64,000 bases of DNA from Streptomyces sp. SirexAA-E (GTDB lineage: Bacteria > Actinomycetota > Actinomycetes > Streptomycetales > Streptomycetaceae). Every line of letters begins with the position of its first letter. The first letter of the stretch is position 1. The stretch lies in NCBI RefSeq assembly GCF_000177195.2, contig NC_015953.1:310001-374000 (forward strand), in the 5' to 3' direction. The notes beneath the pieces are model-generated. The model saw only the letters and a list, made by a program, of their open reading frames with translations, was not told where the DNA came from and did no database searches. Positions 16,715 to 25,585 of this stretch are shown piece after piece. The position numbers were made by a program, and so were the translations under genes.

Positions 16715-17317
16715 CGTTTCTCCTTGTGTCTTCGTCGGCCGGCCCGGCCGCACGGTCCGCCACGAGGCGGACGATCATCACGAGTTGTACCCGATCCTGC
16801 CCGTCCGATCGCACCCGAGGGGCGGAGGCCGGACCCTGCCGGTACATCCGGAGCGAAGGGCGGGCGCGGGCGTCTTCCCGGTGAACGGCCGGTTCGCGAG
16901 GGCCACGCGGGGCCCCGGCGGCGAAAGGACGGAACGCGGAATACCGGGCTCCGGCGGAGAAGGCGGTACACGCGCCCGGTCGACTCCCGGCACGCGGCAA
17001 TCGCTTCGGCGTGCGGACCGCCGGGAATGCGTGCCGAGTTGTCGGTGGAGGAAACACACAGGCCTTTGATGATGCGGCATCGGACCACGCGTACGGCGTC
17101 ACCGGAAGCTGACACGCCGCAGCAGGTCGGAGACGGTCACCCCCTGCGGTATGAGACGTAATCAAATCGGTCCGGCGAGCGAGTCATGCGTGAATCTCTT
17201 CGCACTGTCTGCAAAAGTGCACTTCGTTTTCATCCACTTGATCTCCGCCGCCACATTTCCTGCCGTCGGGCTTTATCCGATACGGCTCTTCGGGGGCGTG
17301 TGAGAAGAGAGCCGTGC
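16715..17317. other. Intergenic region upstream of the exopolysaccharide operon
   Basis: About 600 nt between divergent genes with no supportable ORF. The part from 17155 to 17300 is markedly less GC-rich than its surroundings and probably holds the operon promoter, though I cannot pick a consensus pair. A GGGTAC on the minus strand (16792-16787) lacks a partner -35 box. A hairpin lies at 17282-17315. Confidence 0.5.
17282..17315 (+). repeat. Inverted repeat just before the first exopolysaccharide gene
   Basis: ACGGCTCTTC (17282-17291) pairs with GAAGAGAGCCGT (17304-17315), with a two-base bulge and a 12-nt loop. It ends two bases before the proposed GTG start, so the transcript would carry a stem over the ribosome entry region. 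It may be a regulatory hairpin. Confidence 0.5.
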
Positions 17318-18493
17318 GTGCTGCAGAGAAGTTGCACCGAGGAAAGCCGACTGACGGTCCTGCACCTGGTCCAGCCCGTGGAGGGCGGAGTGGCGCGGGT
17401 CGTGACCGACCTCGTGGCGGCACAGGTCCGGGCGGGGCTGCGGCCCGTCGTGGCGTGCCCTCCGGACGGCTGGCTGGCCACCGGCGCGGCCGAGGCGGGA
17501 GCACGGGTGTGGGCCTGGCCGGCGGAACGCGTGCCCGGCCCCCGGCTGGGCGGGGAGGTCGCCTCCGCGAGCCGTCTGGTCCGCGCGTGCGCGCCCGATG
17601 TGATCCACGCCCACAGCGCGAAGGCGGGCCTGGCCGGGCGGCTGGCGGTCCGGGGCCGGGTCCCGACAGTGTTCCAGCCGCACGCCTGGTCCTTCGAGGC
17701 ACTGGAGGGGCGCGCCGCGGGACTGGCGACGACATGGGAACGGTTCGGGGCGCGGTGGAGCGACCGCATCGTCTGCGTCAGCGAGTCGGAGCGCCGCGCC
17801 GGACAGCGGGCGGGTATCGCAGGACGGTGGTCGGTGATCCGCAACGGCGTCGACCTGGGCCGCTTCCGCCCGGTCTCCCCGGAGGCCGCCCGGTCCGCGC
17901 GGGCCGGGCTGGGGCTGCTCGCGGACGTACCGGCCGGGGCTCCGCTGGCGGTGTGCGTCGGGCGGCTGAGCCGGCAGAAGGGGCAGGACGTCCTGCTGCG
18001 TGCCTGGCGGCGGGTCCGGGCGCCCGGAGCGCGGCTGGTGCTGGTCGGCGACGGCCCGCGCGCCGGGGAACTACGGCGTGCGGCTCCCGAGGGCGTGCTG
18101 TTCGCCGGGGCGTGCGGGGACGTACGGCCGTGGATCCACGCGGCCGACGTCCTGGTGCTCCCGTCGCGCTGGGAGGGGATGGCGCTGGCCCCCCTCGAAG
18201 CGATGGCCTGCGGCCGGCCGGTGCTGCTGTCCGACGTCGACGGCGCACGGGAGAGCCTGCCGCCGGGGCAGGACCCCCACTGCCTCGTGCCGCCCGAGGA
18301 CCCCGCCGCGCTCGCGTCCGCGCTCACCGCCCTGCTGGGCGATCCGGCGCTGCGGGCCTCACTGGGCGACGCGGCACAGGCGCACGCCCGGTCCGCCTTC
18401 GATCTGACCAGGACCTCCCGCGCGGTCCTGCGGCTCTACCAGGAACTTGTCGGCCAGTCCCGCCCCACCACGAGGGAGCGCACCGAGCGATGA
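17318..18493 (+). CDS. GT4 family glycosyltransferase (exopolysaccharide operon, gene 1)
   Basis: Retaining GT-B glycosyltransferase that adds a sugar to the lipid-linked repeat unit in the cytoplasm. The N-terminal Rossmann domain starts VLHLVQPVEGGVARVV, followed by HAHSAKAGLAGRLA. The C-terminal nucleotide-sugar domain has VGRLSRQKGQDVLLRAW, LVLVGDGP and the E-x7-E motif in WEGMALAPLEAMACGRP. Start choice is uncertain: GTG at 17318 puts 11 residues before the first strand; GTG at 17300 and ATG at 17186 are in frame but extend into non-conserved sequence. The stop overlaps the next start (ATGA). Sugar specificity is not predictable. Confidence 0.85.
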   Translation: MLQRSCTEESRLTVLHLVQPVEGGVARVVTDLVAAQVRAGLRPVVACPPDGWLATGAAEAGARVWAWPAERVPGPRLGGEVASASRLVRACAPDVIHAHSAKAGLAGRLAVRGRVPTVFQPHAWSFEALEGRAAGLATTWERFGARWSDRIVCVSESERRAGQRAGIAGRWSVIRNGVDLGRFRPVSPEAARSARAGLGLLADVPAGAPLAVCVGRLSRQKGQDVLLRAWRRVRAPGARLVLVGDGPRAGELRRAAPEGVLFAGACGDVRPWIHAADVLVLPSRWEGMALAPLEAMACGRPVLLSDVDGARESLPPGQDPHCLVPPEDPAALASALTALLGDPALRASLGDAAQAHARSAFDLTRTSRAVLRLYQELVGQSRPTTRERTER

Positions 18494-19983
18494 CGACGGA
18501 GAGTGCACCGATCCCCCTGGCCGCCCAGGCGACCGCCGTACGCGGTACGGCGTCCGTACATCCGCCACGGGACGGGGGCGGCACCGGGGAGCTGCCCCGG
18601 GCGGCCCGGGACCGAGCGCGGTGGGTGGCCCCGGCGGGGCTGGCGGCCGTGGACGGGGCGGCTGTGGGGACCGCCGCGGTCCTGGTGGCCCCCGCGTCCG
18701 TGCCGTGGCCGGTCGCCGTCGCGCTCTCCCAGGTGGCCGCGCAGGTGCTGCTGCACGCCGTCCGCCGGCTGTACCGGGGCGGGTTGTCCCCGTCCGTGTC
18801 CGCGGAGCTTCCCGCGCTGCTCGGTGCGGCGCTCGTGCAGTGGTGCGTCACCGGGCAGGTGCTGGCCGCGTGCGCCCATGGGTGGGTCTTCGGCTGGACG
18901 GAGCTGCTCTGCGCGGTCGGCACCCAGGTCCTGCTGGCGTCCTGCGGGCGTGCTGCCGTGTACCGGGCGCGGCGGCGGTCGGCGGCGCGCTCGCCCCGGT
19001 CGGCCCTGGTGATCGGCGACGGGCCGGTCGCCGAGCGGGTCACCGCGGTGCTCCAGGAGCGCGTGGAGTACGGGCTGCGGCCGGTCGGCCGGGTGGGAGG
19101 CGGTACCGCCCCAGGGGACGGGGAGCGCGGGCCGGAGCCGTCCGAGGGGGCGCCGCTGCCCGTCCTCACCACGGGGCAGGACGTCGGCCGTGCGGTCATC
19201 CAGAACTCCGTGCGGCACGCCGTGTTCACCGCCGCGCCGGAATCCGTGCCGGACGGCGCCGCCCTGTTCGAGCTGTTCGTCCGGCACGGCTGCCGGGTGT
19301 GGCTGGTCACCGACCGGAGCGGCCCGGCCCCCGCGACACCTCAGGCACGGGACCATGTGTGGGGTTTCGCCGCGGCCCCGCTGCACGACCCCCCGCACCA
19401 TCCGGTCGCCTACCGGGCGAAGCGGGCCATGGACGCCGTCCTGGCCGCCGTCGCCCTGGTGGCCGCGGCTCCGCTGATGGCGGCCTGTGCCCTGGCCGTA
19501 CGCGTCTGCGACGGTCCCGGTGTGCTCTTCCGGCAGGAGCGCGTCGGGCGGCACGGGCAGCCGTTCGTCCTGCTGAAGTTCCGTACGCTGCGGCCGTCCG
19601 ACGCCCATGAGGCCGCCACCCGGTGGAACGTGGCGTCCGACCGCCGGATGAGCCGGGCCGGCCGGTTCCTCCGGCAGACCTCGCTGGACGAGCTGCCGCA
19701 GTTGTGGAACGTGCTGCGCGGGGACATGAGCCTGGTCGGCCCACGTCCCGAGCGGCCTTACTTCGTGCAGCAGTTCAGCCGGATCCATCCCGGTTACCGG
19801 GCGCGCCACCGGATGCCGGTCGGCATCACGGGTCTGGCCCAGGTGCACGGGCTGCGCGGGGACACGTCGATCGAGGACCGGGTCCGCTTCGACAACCGGT
19901 ACATCGAGACCTGGTCGCTCTGGCAGGACGTGTGCGTGCTCGCGCGCACCGCGGGCTCCGTCTTCCGGCTGGGGGGCAGCTGA
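18490..19983 (+). CDS. Exopolysaccharide polyprenyl glycosylphosphotransferase
   Basis: Initiating enzyme that transfers a sugar 1-phosphate from UDP-sugar to undecaprenyl phosphate, as WbaP/CpsE do. The 497-residue protein has four hydrophobic helices in the N-terminal half, a degenerate Rossmann-like middle (SALVIGDGPVAERV near 174) and a C-terminal Bac_transf domain: AYRAKRAMDAVLAAVAL membrane helix, LLKFRTLR, then TSLDELPQLWNVLRGDMSLV and GPRPERP. The ATG overlaps the TGA of the first glycosyltransferase gene. It defines the cluster as lipid-linked exopolysaccharide synthesis. Confidence 0.92.
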   Translation: MTTESAPIPLAAQATAVRGTASVHPPRDGGGTGELPRAARDRARWVAPAGLAAVDGAAVGTAAVLVAPASVPWPVAVALSQVAAQVLLHAVRRLYRGGLSPSVSAELPALLGAALVQWCVTGQVLAACAHGWVFGWTELLCAVGTQVLLASCGRAAVYRARRRSAARSPRSALVIGDGPVAERVTAVLQERVEYGLRPVGRVGGGTAPGDGERGPEPSEGAPLPVLTTGQDVGRAVIQNSVRHAVFTAAPESVPDGAALFELFVRHGCRVWLVTDRSGPAPATPQARDHVWGFAAAPLHDPPHHPVAYRAKRAMDAVLAAVALVAAAPLMAACALAVRVCDGPGVLFRQERVGRHGQPFVLLKFRTLRPSDAHEAATRWNVASDRRMSRAGRFLRQTSLDELPQLWNVLRGDMSLVGPRPERPYFVQQFSRIHPGYRARHRMPVGITGLAQVHGLRGDTSIEDRVRFDNRYIETWSLWQDVCVLARTAGSVFRLGGS

Positions 19984-19986
19984 ACC

Positions 19987-21375
19987 GTGGCTTCCACCGT
20001 CATCACGGCGCCCCCCGCACGCCCCGGCACGGGCACGCCGGCCGCCGTGCCCGCCGTCCGGCGTCCCGCCTTCGGCACCTGGCGCGGCAGATGGCCCTTG
20101 CTGCCGCTGCTCGCGGCGGTGCTGCTCCTGGCCGTACCCGCCGGCGACACGGAGGCCGGGGCCGTGTACGGCGTGCCGCTGGCCGACGTTGCGTCGGGTG
20201 TCGCGGTGCTGGTGTGCGTGGGCCGGCTGCTGTTCCTGCGCCGGCGTCCGCTGACCCCGGCCTCCGCGCTGGTCCTCGGTCTGCCGGCGGTGGGGCTGGC
20301 GCTGGCCACCGTCACGGCGACGGATCCGGTGGCGGCGCTGCCGGGGTTCGTGCGCTATCTGCAGATCTTCGTCCTGGTGCCGGCCGCGGTGCTCCTGCTG
20401 GTCCGGGACGCGGCGGACTTCCGGATCGTCACGGGGGCGCTCGTGCTGCTGGCGCTCGTCCAGGGCGCGACGGGCGTGCACCAGTACGTCACCGGGTCCG
20501 GCGCCTCGTACATGGGCGAGGAGATCCGGGCGGTCGGCACCTTCGGTCCGGGCGACGTGATGGGGATGGCCACCGTCGTCGGGTACGGGCTGCTCGCGGC
20601 CGCCGCGTACGCCTTCCGGCCGGGGGCGGCCCGCTCCCGTTGGCGGGTGCCGTGCGCGCTCGGGGCGGCCGCCGCGCTGGTCGTGCCGCTCACGCTCTCC
20701 TTCAGCCGCGGGGCCTGGATCGCGACGGCCGCGGGCGCGGCCGCGATGATCGCGCTGACCGGGGCGCGGCAGGCGCTGCGCACGCTCGCGGTGCTGGCCG
20801 CGGTGTCCGTCGTCCTGGTCGGCGGCTTCGGCGTCGGCTCCCAGATGCTCTCGCAGCGGCTCGCCAGCATCACCGAGGTGACGAGCGCCCCCGACCGCTC
20901 GGTCACCGACCGGTACACCATGTGGGCGGCGGCGGCCGGGATGTGGCGGGAGCGGCCGGTGACCGGCGTCGGGCTGAAGGCCTTCCCCGCGCACCGGGAC
21001 GGGCACGCCTCCATCGGGCTCTCGGCCGGAAGCGATACGGAGGGCGCCGGGCAGGAGTTCGTCAGACAGCCGCTGCTCTCCCCCCACAACATGTATCTGC
21101 TGGTCCTCGGTGAGCAGGGGCTCGTCGGTTTCACCGCGCTGGTGGGTGGCTGGGCCGCCCTCCTGGTGGGCGGGGTGTGCCGGCTGGTGCGCTCCCGGGC
21201 GCGGCGGGCGGCGGCCGTGGACTGCGGCCTCGCCGCCGTCGGGCTGACGGTCTGGCAGTGCGTGGACTTCCTGTACGCGGACATCGGCGGCCCCTCCACG
21301 GTGCTGACCGGCGTCGTGCTCGGGCTGGCCGCGTGGTGGGCGCTGGCCGCGCCGGAGAGGACGGCCGTCGCGTGA
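19987..21375 (+). CDS. O-antigen ligase / Wzy-like polymerase
   Basis: Integral membrane protein of 462 residues with about 11 hydrophobic helices and a large periplasmic-type loop (about 290-375) containing RYTMWAAAAGMWRERPVTGV and the Wzy_C-like PHNMYLLVLGEQGLVGF stretch. These mark the O-antigen ligase/polymerase superfamily, which joins lipid-linked repeat units outside the membrane. In a Gram-positive cluster with an initiating transferase and flippase it is most likely the polymerase. GTG start at 19987, three nucleotides after the previous stop, preceded by GGGGGG. Its stop overlaps the following GTG (GTGA). Confidence 0.85.
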   Translation: MASTVITAPPARPGTGTPAAVPAVRRPAFGTWRGRWPLLPLLAAVLLLAVPAGDTEAGAVYGVPLADVASGVAVLVCVGRLLFLRRRPLTPASALVLGLPAVGLALATVTATDPVAALPGFVRYLQIFVLVPAAVLLLVRDAADFRIVTGALVLLALVQGATGVHQYVTGSGASYMGEEIRAVGTFGPGDVMGMATVVGYGLLAAAAYAFRPGAARSRWRVPCALGAAAALVVPLTLSFSRGAWIATAAGAAAMIALTGARQALRTLAVLAAVSVVLVGGFGVGSQMLSQRLASITEVTSAPDRSVTDRYTMWAAAAGMWRERPVTGVGLKAFPAHRDGHASIGLSAGSDTEGAGQEFVRQPLLSPHNMYLLVLGEQGLVGFTALVGGWAALLVGGVCRLVRSRARRAAAVDCGLAAVGLTVWQCVDFLYADIGGPSTVLTGVVLGLAAWWALAAPERTAVA

Positions 21376-22991
21376 GCGGGACCGTGGTGCGGACCGCCGG
21401 AAAGGCGTCCGGAACATCCACGCGTGGTGTTCCGGGCAGGCCGTTGTTGGCGCGGGCCGCGGCCGGGGCCGCCGGGCTGACCGTCGTCGCCGCCCTGCTG
21501 GGGCTGGTACGGGACCAGGCCGTCGCCCGGCTCTTCGGCGCCGGACACGCCAGCGACGCGTTCCTGGTGGCCTGGACCGTGCCGGAGATGGCGGCCACCC
21601 TGCTGATCGAGGACGGGATGGCCCTGCTCCTGGTGCCGGCCTTCAGCCACGCGCTGGCGCGCCGTGCCGCGGCCACGGCGCCTGGGGACCCGGTGCGCGC
21701 GCTCGTCGCCGACACCTTCCCCCGGCTGTCCGCCGCCCTGGCCTGCGCGGGCGCGCTGCTGATCGCGGGTGCTCCCTGGGTGGTGGGAGTGCTGGCGCCC
21801 GGTCTGGAGGACCCCGGGCTGGCGGTGGACTGCACGCGTCTGACGGCGGTCACGGTGCTCACCTTCGGCGTCACCGGGTACTTCAGCGCCGCGCTGCGGG
21901 CGCACGGGCGTTTCCTGGCACCGGCCGGGGTCTACATCGCGTACAACCTCGGCATCATCGGCATGACGCTCGCGCTGCACTCCGTGTGGGGGGTGCGGGC
22001 CGCCGCGGCGGGGGTCGCGACCGGCAGCCTGCTGATGATCCTGACCCTGCTGCCCGCCTTCGTGACGTTGGTGCTGCGCCGGCACGTGCGGGCCGGGGAG
22101 CGGCCGGCGGAGCGGGACGCGACGGCCCCGCTGCTCGGTGCGGCCGTGCTCGCGCCCGTCGTGCTCTTCGTGGTGAGCCGTCAGTCGCAGGTCTTCGTCG
22201 AGCGGTTCCTCGCCTCGTCGCTGTCGGACGGGGCGATCTCCCACCTGAACTTCGCGCAGAAGGTCGCCCAGCTGCCGATGGTGCTGTCGATGATGATCTG
22301 CACGGTGACCTTCCCGGTCGTCGCCCGGGCCATGGCGTCCGGGGACCGCGAGGGCGCCAGGCGCAGGGTGGAGCGGGACCTCGCCCTGGCCGGGACGGTG
22401 GTGCTGCTCGGCACCGCCCTGGTCATGGGGTACGCCCCGCAGCTCGTCGAAGTCCTCTTCCAGCGTGGCGCCTTCGACGCGGCGGACACCGCCGCGACGG
22501 CCGGCGTCATGCGGGTCTACGCGCTCGGTCTGCTGGGTCACACACTGGTCGGCGCGCTGTGCCGGCCGTACTTCTCGGCCGGGCGGCCGACCTGGTACCC
22601 GCTCGGCGCGATGGGCGCGGGCCTGCTGGTCACCGCGGGGGCCGGTTTCGCCCTGACCGGGCCGCTCGGTGTCGACGGCATCGCGGCGGCCAACGCCCTC
22701 GGCATCAGCACCGCCGCGATGCTGATGCTCCTCGGGCTCGGCTCGCGCGCGGTCGCCGTCCGGGTCCGCGCCGTCGCTCTCTCGCTCGCCCGGCCGGCGC
22801 TCGCGGCGGTGGCGGCCGGTGCCGCCGGGCGACTGGCCGCGCCGCTGGTGCCCGGTCCCGCGGTGCTCTCCCTGGCGGCAGGCTGCCTGCTCGTCCCCAC
22901 CGTCTTCTACCTCACCGCACGCGCGCTCGGGGCTCCCGAGGCCGTCCACCTGCCAGCCCTCGTCCGACAGAGGTTCACCCATGGCCGCTGA
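21372..22991 (+). CDS. MurJ/Wzx-like lipid-linked oligosaccharide flippase
   Basis: A MATE/MOP-superfamily membrane protein of 539 residues with roughly 14 helices. Recognisable MurJ (MviN) features are LLGLVRDQAVARLFGAGHAS near 45, DAFLVAWTVPE, the LVPAFSHALARR segment, and FNVAQK-like HLNFAQKVAQLP in the middle. In this operon it probably flips the undecaprenyl-linked exopolysaccharide unit rather than lipid II, which is inference from context. GTGA overlap with the upstream polymerase gene; its end overlaps the deacetylase gene by 11 nt. Confidence 0.87.
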   Translation: MSGTVVRTAGKASGTSTRGVPGRPLLARAAAGAAGLTVVAALLGLVRDQAVARLFGAGHASDAFLVAWTVPEMAATLLIEDGMALLLVPAFSHALARRAAATAPGDPVRALVADTFPRLSAALACAGALLIAGAPWVVGVLAPGLEDPGLAVDCTRLTAVTVLTFGVTGYFSAALRAHGRFLAPAGVYIAYNLGIIGMTLALHSVWGVRAAAAGVATGSLLMILTLLPAFVTLVLRRHVRAGERPAERDATAPLLGAAVLAPVVLFVVSRQSQVFVERFLASSLSDGAISHLNFAQKVAQLPMVLSMMICTVTFPVVARAMASGDREGARRRVERDLALAGTVVLLGTALVMGYAPQLVEVLFQRGAFDAADTAATAGVMRVYALGLLGHTLVGALCRPYFSAGRPTWYPLGAMGAGLLVTAGAGFALTGPLGVDGIAAANALGISTAAMLMLLGLGSRAVAVRVRAVALSLARPALAAVAAGAAGRLAAPLVPGPAVLSLAAGCLLVPTVFYLTARALGAPEAVHLPALVRQRFTHGR

Positions 22992-23745
22992 CACATCGCC
23001 ACCCCGTGCCCGGACACGCCCGATCCCGGCCCCGCCGTGGATCCTCACCTACCACTCGGTGACCGATCCGACCGACGACCCGTACGGCATCACCGTCTCC
23101 GCCGACCGCCTGGACGAGCAGCTGACGTGGCTGCGCCGCCGGGGCCTGACCGGGGTGGGCATCGCGTCGCTGCTGCGCGCGGACGCGTCCGAGCGGCGCG
23201 GGCTGGTCGGGCTGACGTTCGACGACGGGTACGCCGACTTCGTCCAGGAGGCGCTTCCGGTGCTCCTCGGACACGGCTGCACGGCGACCGTGTTCGTCCT
23301 GCCCGGCCGGCTCGGCGGGTCCAACGACTGGGATCCGCTGGGCCCGCGCCGGCCGCTGCTCACCGAGGAGGGCATCCGGACCGTCGCGGCGGCCGGTATG
23401 GAGATCGGCTCGCACGGCATGGTCCACCTGGACCTGACGGCCCTGTCCGACGCCGCGCTGCGCCGCGAGACGCACGGCAGCCGGGAGGCCCTCGGCCGCG
23501 TCACCGGGGTCCCGCCGGCCGGTTTCTGCTATCCGTACGGCAGGGCCGACGCACGGGTGCTCGCCTCGGTGCGGGACGCCGGGTACGCGTTCGGCTGCGC
23601 CCTGGACCCCGGCCCGTTGCGCGGGCCGCTCGCCCTGCCGCGCACCCACGTCAGCCACGCCGACCGGTCCACCCGCCTCCGCGCGAAGGCGCTGCGCCAC
23701 CGGCTGCGGCACCGGTCGGCGGACGTATCCGGGGGGCACCGGTGA
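22981..23745 (+). CDS. Polysaccharide deacetylase (NodB-like)
   Basis: Carbohydrate esterase family 4 type protein, 254 residues. The NodB motifs are visible: LTFDDGYADF (motif 1, catalytic base and metal Asp), GSHGMVHLDL (motif 2, metal His-x3-His), and CYPYGRAD (motif 3). No signal peptide, so it may act on a cytoplasmic or membrane-linked intermediate, removing N-acetyl groups from the growing polymer. The ATG at 22981 lies inside the end of the flippase gene and follows AGAGG; the stop overlaps the next gene's GTG. Confidence 0.9.
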   Translation: MAADTSPPRARTRPIPAPPWILTYHSVTDPTDDPYGITVSADRLDEQLTWLRRRGLTGVGIASLLRADASERRGLVGLTFDDGYADFVQEALPVLLGHGCTATVFVLPGRLGGSNDWDPLGPRRPLLTEEGIRTVAAAGMEIGSHGMVHLDLTALSDAALRRETHGSREALGRVTGVPPAGFCYPYGRADARVLASVRDAGYAFGCALDPGPLRGPLALPRTHVSHADRSTRLRAKALRHRLRHRSADVSGGHR

Positions 23746-24905
23746 AGGTGCTGCACGTCATCACCGGTCTCGGCGTCGGCGGGGCCGAGCAGCAGCTGCG
23801 GCTGATGCTGCGTCACCTGCCCACCCGTTGCGACGTCGTCACGCTCACCAACCCGGGGGCGGTCGCCGAGGGACTGCGCTCGGACGGGGTGCGGGTGCGG
23901 CACCTGGGCATGCGGGGCAACCGGGACCTGGCCGCTCTGCCGAGGCTCGCCCGGCTCGTGCGGCAGGGCGGGTACGACCTCGTACACACGCATCTGTACC
24001 GGGCGTGCGTCTACGGACGGATCGCGGCCTCGCTCGCCGGTACCGCCTCGGTGGCCACGGAGCACTCGCTGGGCCGCGACGAGATCGAGGGACGCCCGCT
24101 CACCCGGGGGACCCGCGCGCTGTATCTGCGGACCGAGCGGATGGGCTCGGCGACGGTCGCCGTCTCCGACACGGTCGCCGGACGGCTGCGGGACTGGGGG
24201 GTGCCGGCCGCCCGGATCCACACGGTGCCCAACGGCATCGACGCGGCGGCGTTCCGCTTCGACGGCCGGCGGCGGCGGGCGGCCCGGGCACTGCTCGGCG
24301 TTCCCGAGGACGCCTTCGTGGTGGGCGGTGTGGGGCGTCTGGTGCCCGGCAAACGCTTCGACGTGACGCTGCGGGCCGTCGCGGCGCTGCCCGGCGCCTG
24401 GCTCCTGCTGGCCGGCGACGGCCCGCAGGCCGGACCGCTGCGCGCCCTCGCCGGCCGGCTGGGGATCGCCGACCGGGTCCGGTTCGCCGGGGAGTGCGGC
24501 GTGGACGGCGCGCCGGACGTCCCGGCGGCGCTCGCGGCCATGGACGTCTTCGTCTCGGCGTCCCGGGAGGAGTCCTTCGGGCTCGCCGTCGTCGAGGCGC
24601 TGTCCGCGGGGCTGCCCGTCGTGCACGGCCCCTGTCCCGCCCTCGACGACCTGCCGGCCGGTCAGGTCCCCCAGGGCGCCACCCGTCTGCGGTCCCCGGC
24701 CGACCCCGCCGCCGAGCTGACGGACGTGCTGCGGCGCCACAGGGCGGGCGGGCCGCACAGGCTGCCGGTGCCCCGGGCGGTGGACCGCTACGACATCCGG
24801 CTCAGCGGCCGCCGGCTCATGGACGTGTACGCGCACGTCCTCGGCTCCCCCGCACCCGCCCCGACCCACTCGACCACCCCCTCTACCCGGAGGTCACACC
24901 GATGA
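23742..24905 (+). CDS. GT4 family glycosyltransferase (exopolysaccharide operon, gene 6)
   Basis: Second GT-B transferase of the operon, 387 residues. N-terminal acceptor domain: VLHVITGLGVGGAEQQLRLM, then DLVHTHLYRACVYGR. C-terminal donor domain: GGVGRLVPGKRFDVTLRAV, LLLAGDGP and the E-x7-E element in SREESFGLAVVEALSAGLP. The glycine-rich VGGAEQQL opening is typical of GT4 enzymes such as those building capsular polysaccharides. GTGA overlap at the start and ATGA overlap at the end show tight translational coupling. Sugar unknown. Confidence 0.9.
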   Translation: MKVLHVITGLGVGGAEQQLRLMLRHLPTRCDVVTLTNPGAVAEGLRSDGVRVRHLGMRGNRDLAALPRLARLVRQGGYDLVHTHLYRACVYGRIAASLAGTASVATEHSLGRDEIEGRPLTRGTRALYLRTERMGSATVAVSDTVAGRLRDWGVPAARIHTVPNGIDAAAFRFDGRRRRAARALLGVPEDAFVVGGVGRLVPGKRFDVTLRAVAALPGAWLLLAGDGPQAGPLRALAGRLGIADRVRFAGECGVDGAPDVPAALAAMDVFVSASREESFGLAVVEALSAGLPVVHGPCPALDDLPAGQVPQGATRLRSPADPAAELTDVLRRHRAGGPHRLPVPRAVDRYDIRLSGRRLMDVYAHVLGSPAPAPTHSTTPSTRRSHR

Positions 24906-25585
24906 CCGACTCCCCCGACCAGCAGCCCTCCCCCGGACGGCTGCGCGGGCTCCGCCCCTCCTTGCCCTCCTTCGTACGGCCCAGCTGGTGGCCGCTGCCC
25001 GCCTGTGTCCTGCTCGGGGCGGCCTGCGGGCTCGGGTACGGGCTGCTCGCCACCCCGCAGTACGCCGCGACCGGGTACGCCGTGGTGACGGCCGACAAGG
25101 GCGTCGACCCCGCGGCGGCGCTCGGGTACGCCCAGTCGTACGGGCGGCTGGCGACCAGCGACGCGACGCTCGCCTACGCCCACGGCGCCGCCGGCGAGTC
25201 CGTGCGTGACCTCCGCGCCCACGTCCGGTCCGAGACCTCCCCGGACTCGCCGATGATCGCGGTCACCGGCACGTCGTCCGACCCGGACCGGGCCGCGGAC
25301 ATCGCCAACGCGGTCACCGAGGCCGTGGTGGCCGGTGCGGGTCACGTCGCCGAGGACACCGGCGTGAAGCTGGTCGAGTTCTCGCACGCCCTCGCGCCGG
25401 CCGATCCGGTCTCCCCCTCCGCGGCACTCGGCACGGCGGTGGGCGCGAGCGCCGGGGGGCTGGTCGGCGGGCTGGTCCTGCTCGTACGGCCGCGTCCGGG
25501 GCGCCGGGGCGTCACCGCCCAGGTCCCGGGGCCGGCCCAGGCGGGCGGCGCGCTGCACACCGGGGAACGGGAGCTCGTGGGATGA
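24902..25585 (+). CDS. Wzz/YveK-like chain-length determinant protein
   Basis: A 227-residue protein with two membrane helices (about 31-49 and 178-199) flanking an extracytoplasmic domain, the polysaccharide co-polymerase layout. The first helix is followed by LATPQYAATGYAVVTADKG and the domain contains VTGTSSDPDRAADIANAVTE, a Wzz-family signature. There is no attached tyrosine-kinase domain. It probably sets polymer length with the Wzy-like protein. The ATG overlaps the upstream TGA, and its own stop overlaps the next ATG. Confidence 0.8.
   Translation: MTDSPDQQPSPGRLRGLRPSLPSFVRPSWWPLPACVLLGAACGLGYGLLATPQYAATGYAVVTADKGVDPAAALGYAQSYGRLATSDATLAYAHGAAGESVRDLRAHVRSETSPDSPMIAVTGTSSDPDRAADIANAVTEAVVAGAGHVAEDTGVKLVEFSHALAPADPVSPSAALGTAVGASAGGLVGGLVLLVRPRPGRRGVTAQVPGPAQAGGALHTGERELVG

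Noticed and set aside
16787..16792. GGGTAC on the minus strand upstream of pgm as a SigB promoter
   Set aside because: No GNNT element 14-16 nt upstream, so the match is only partial.
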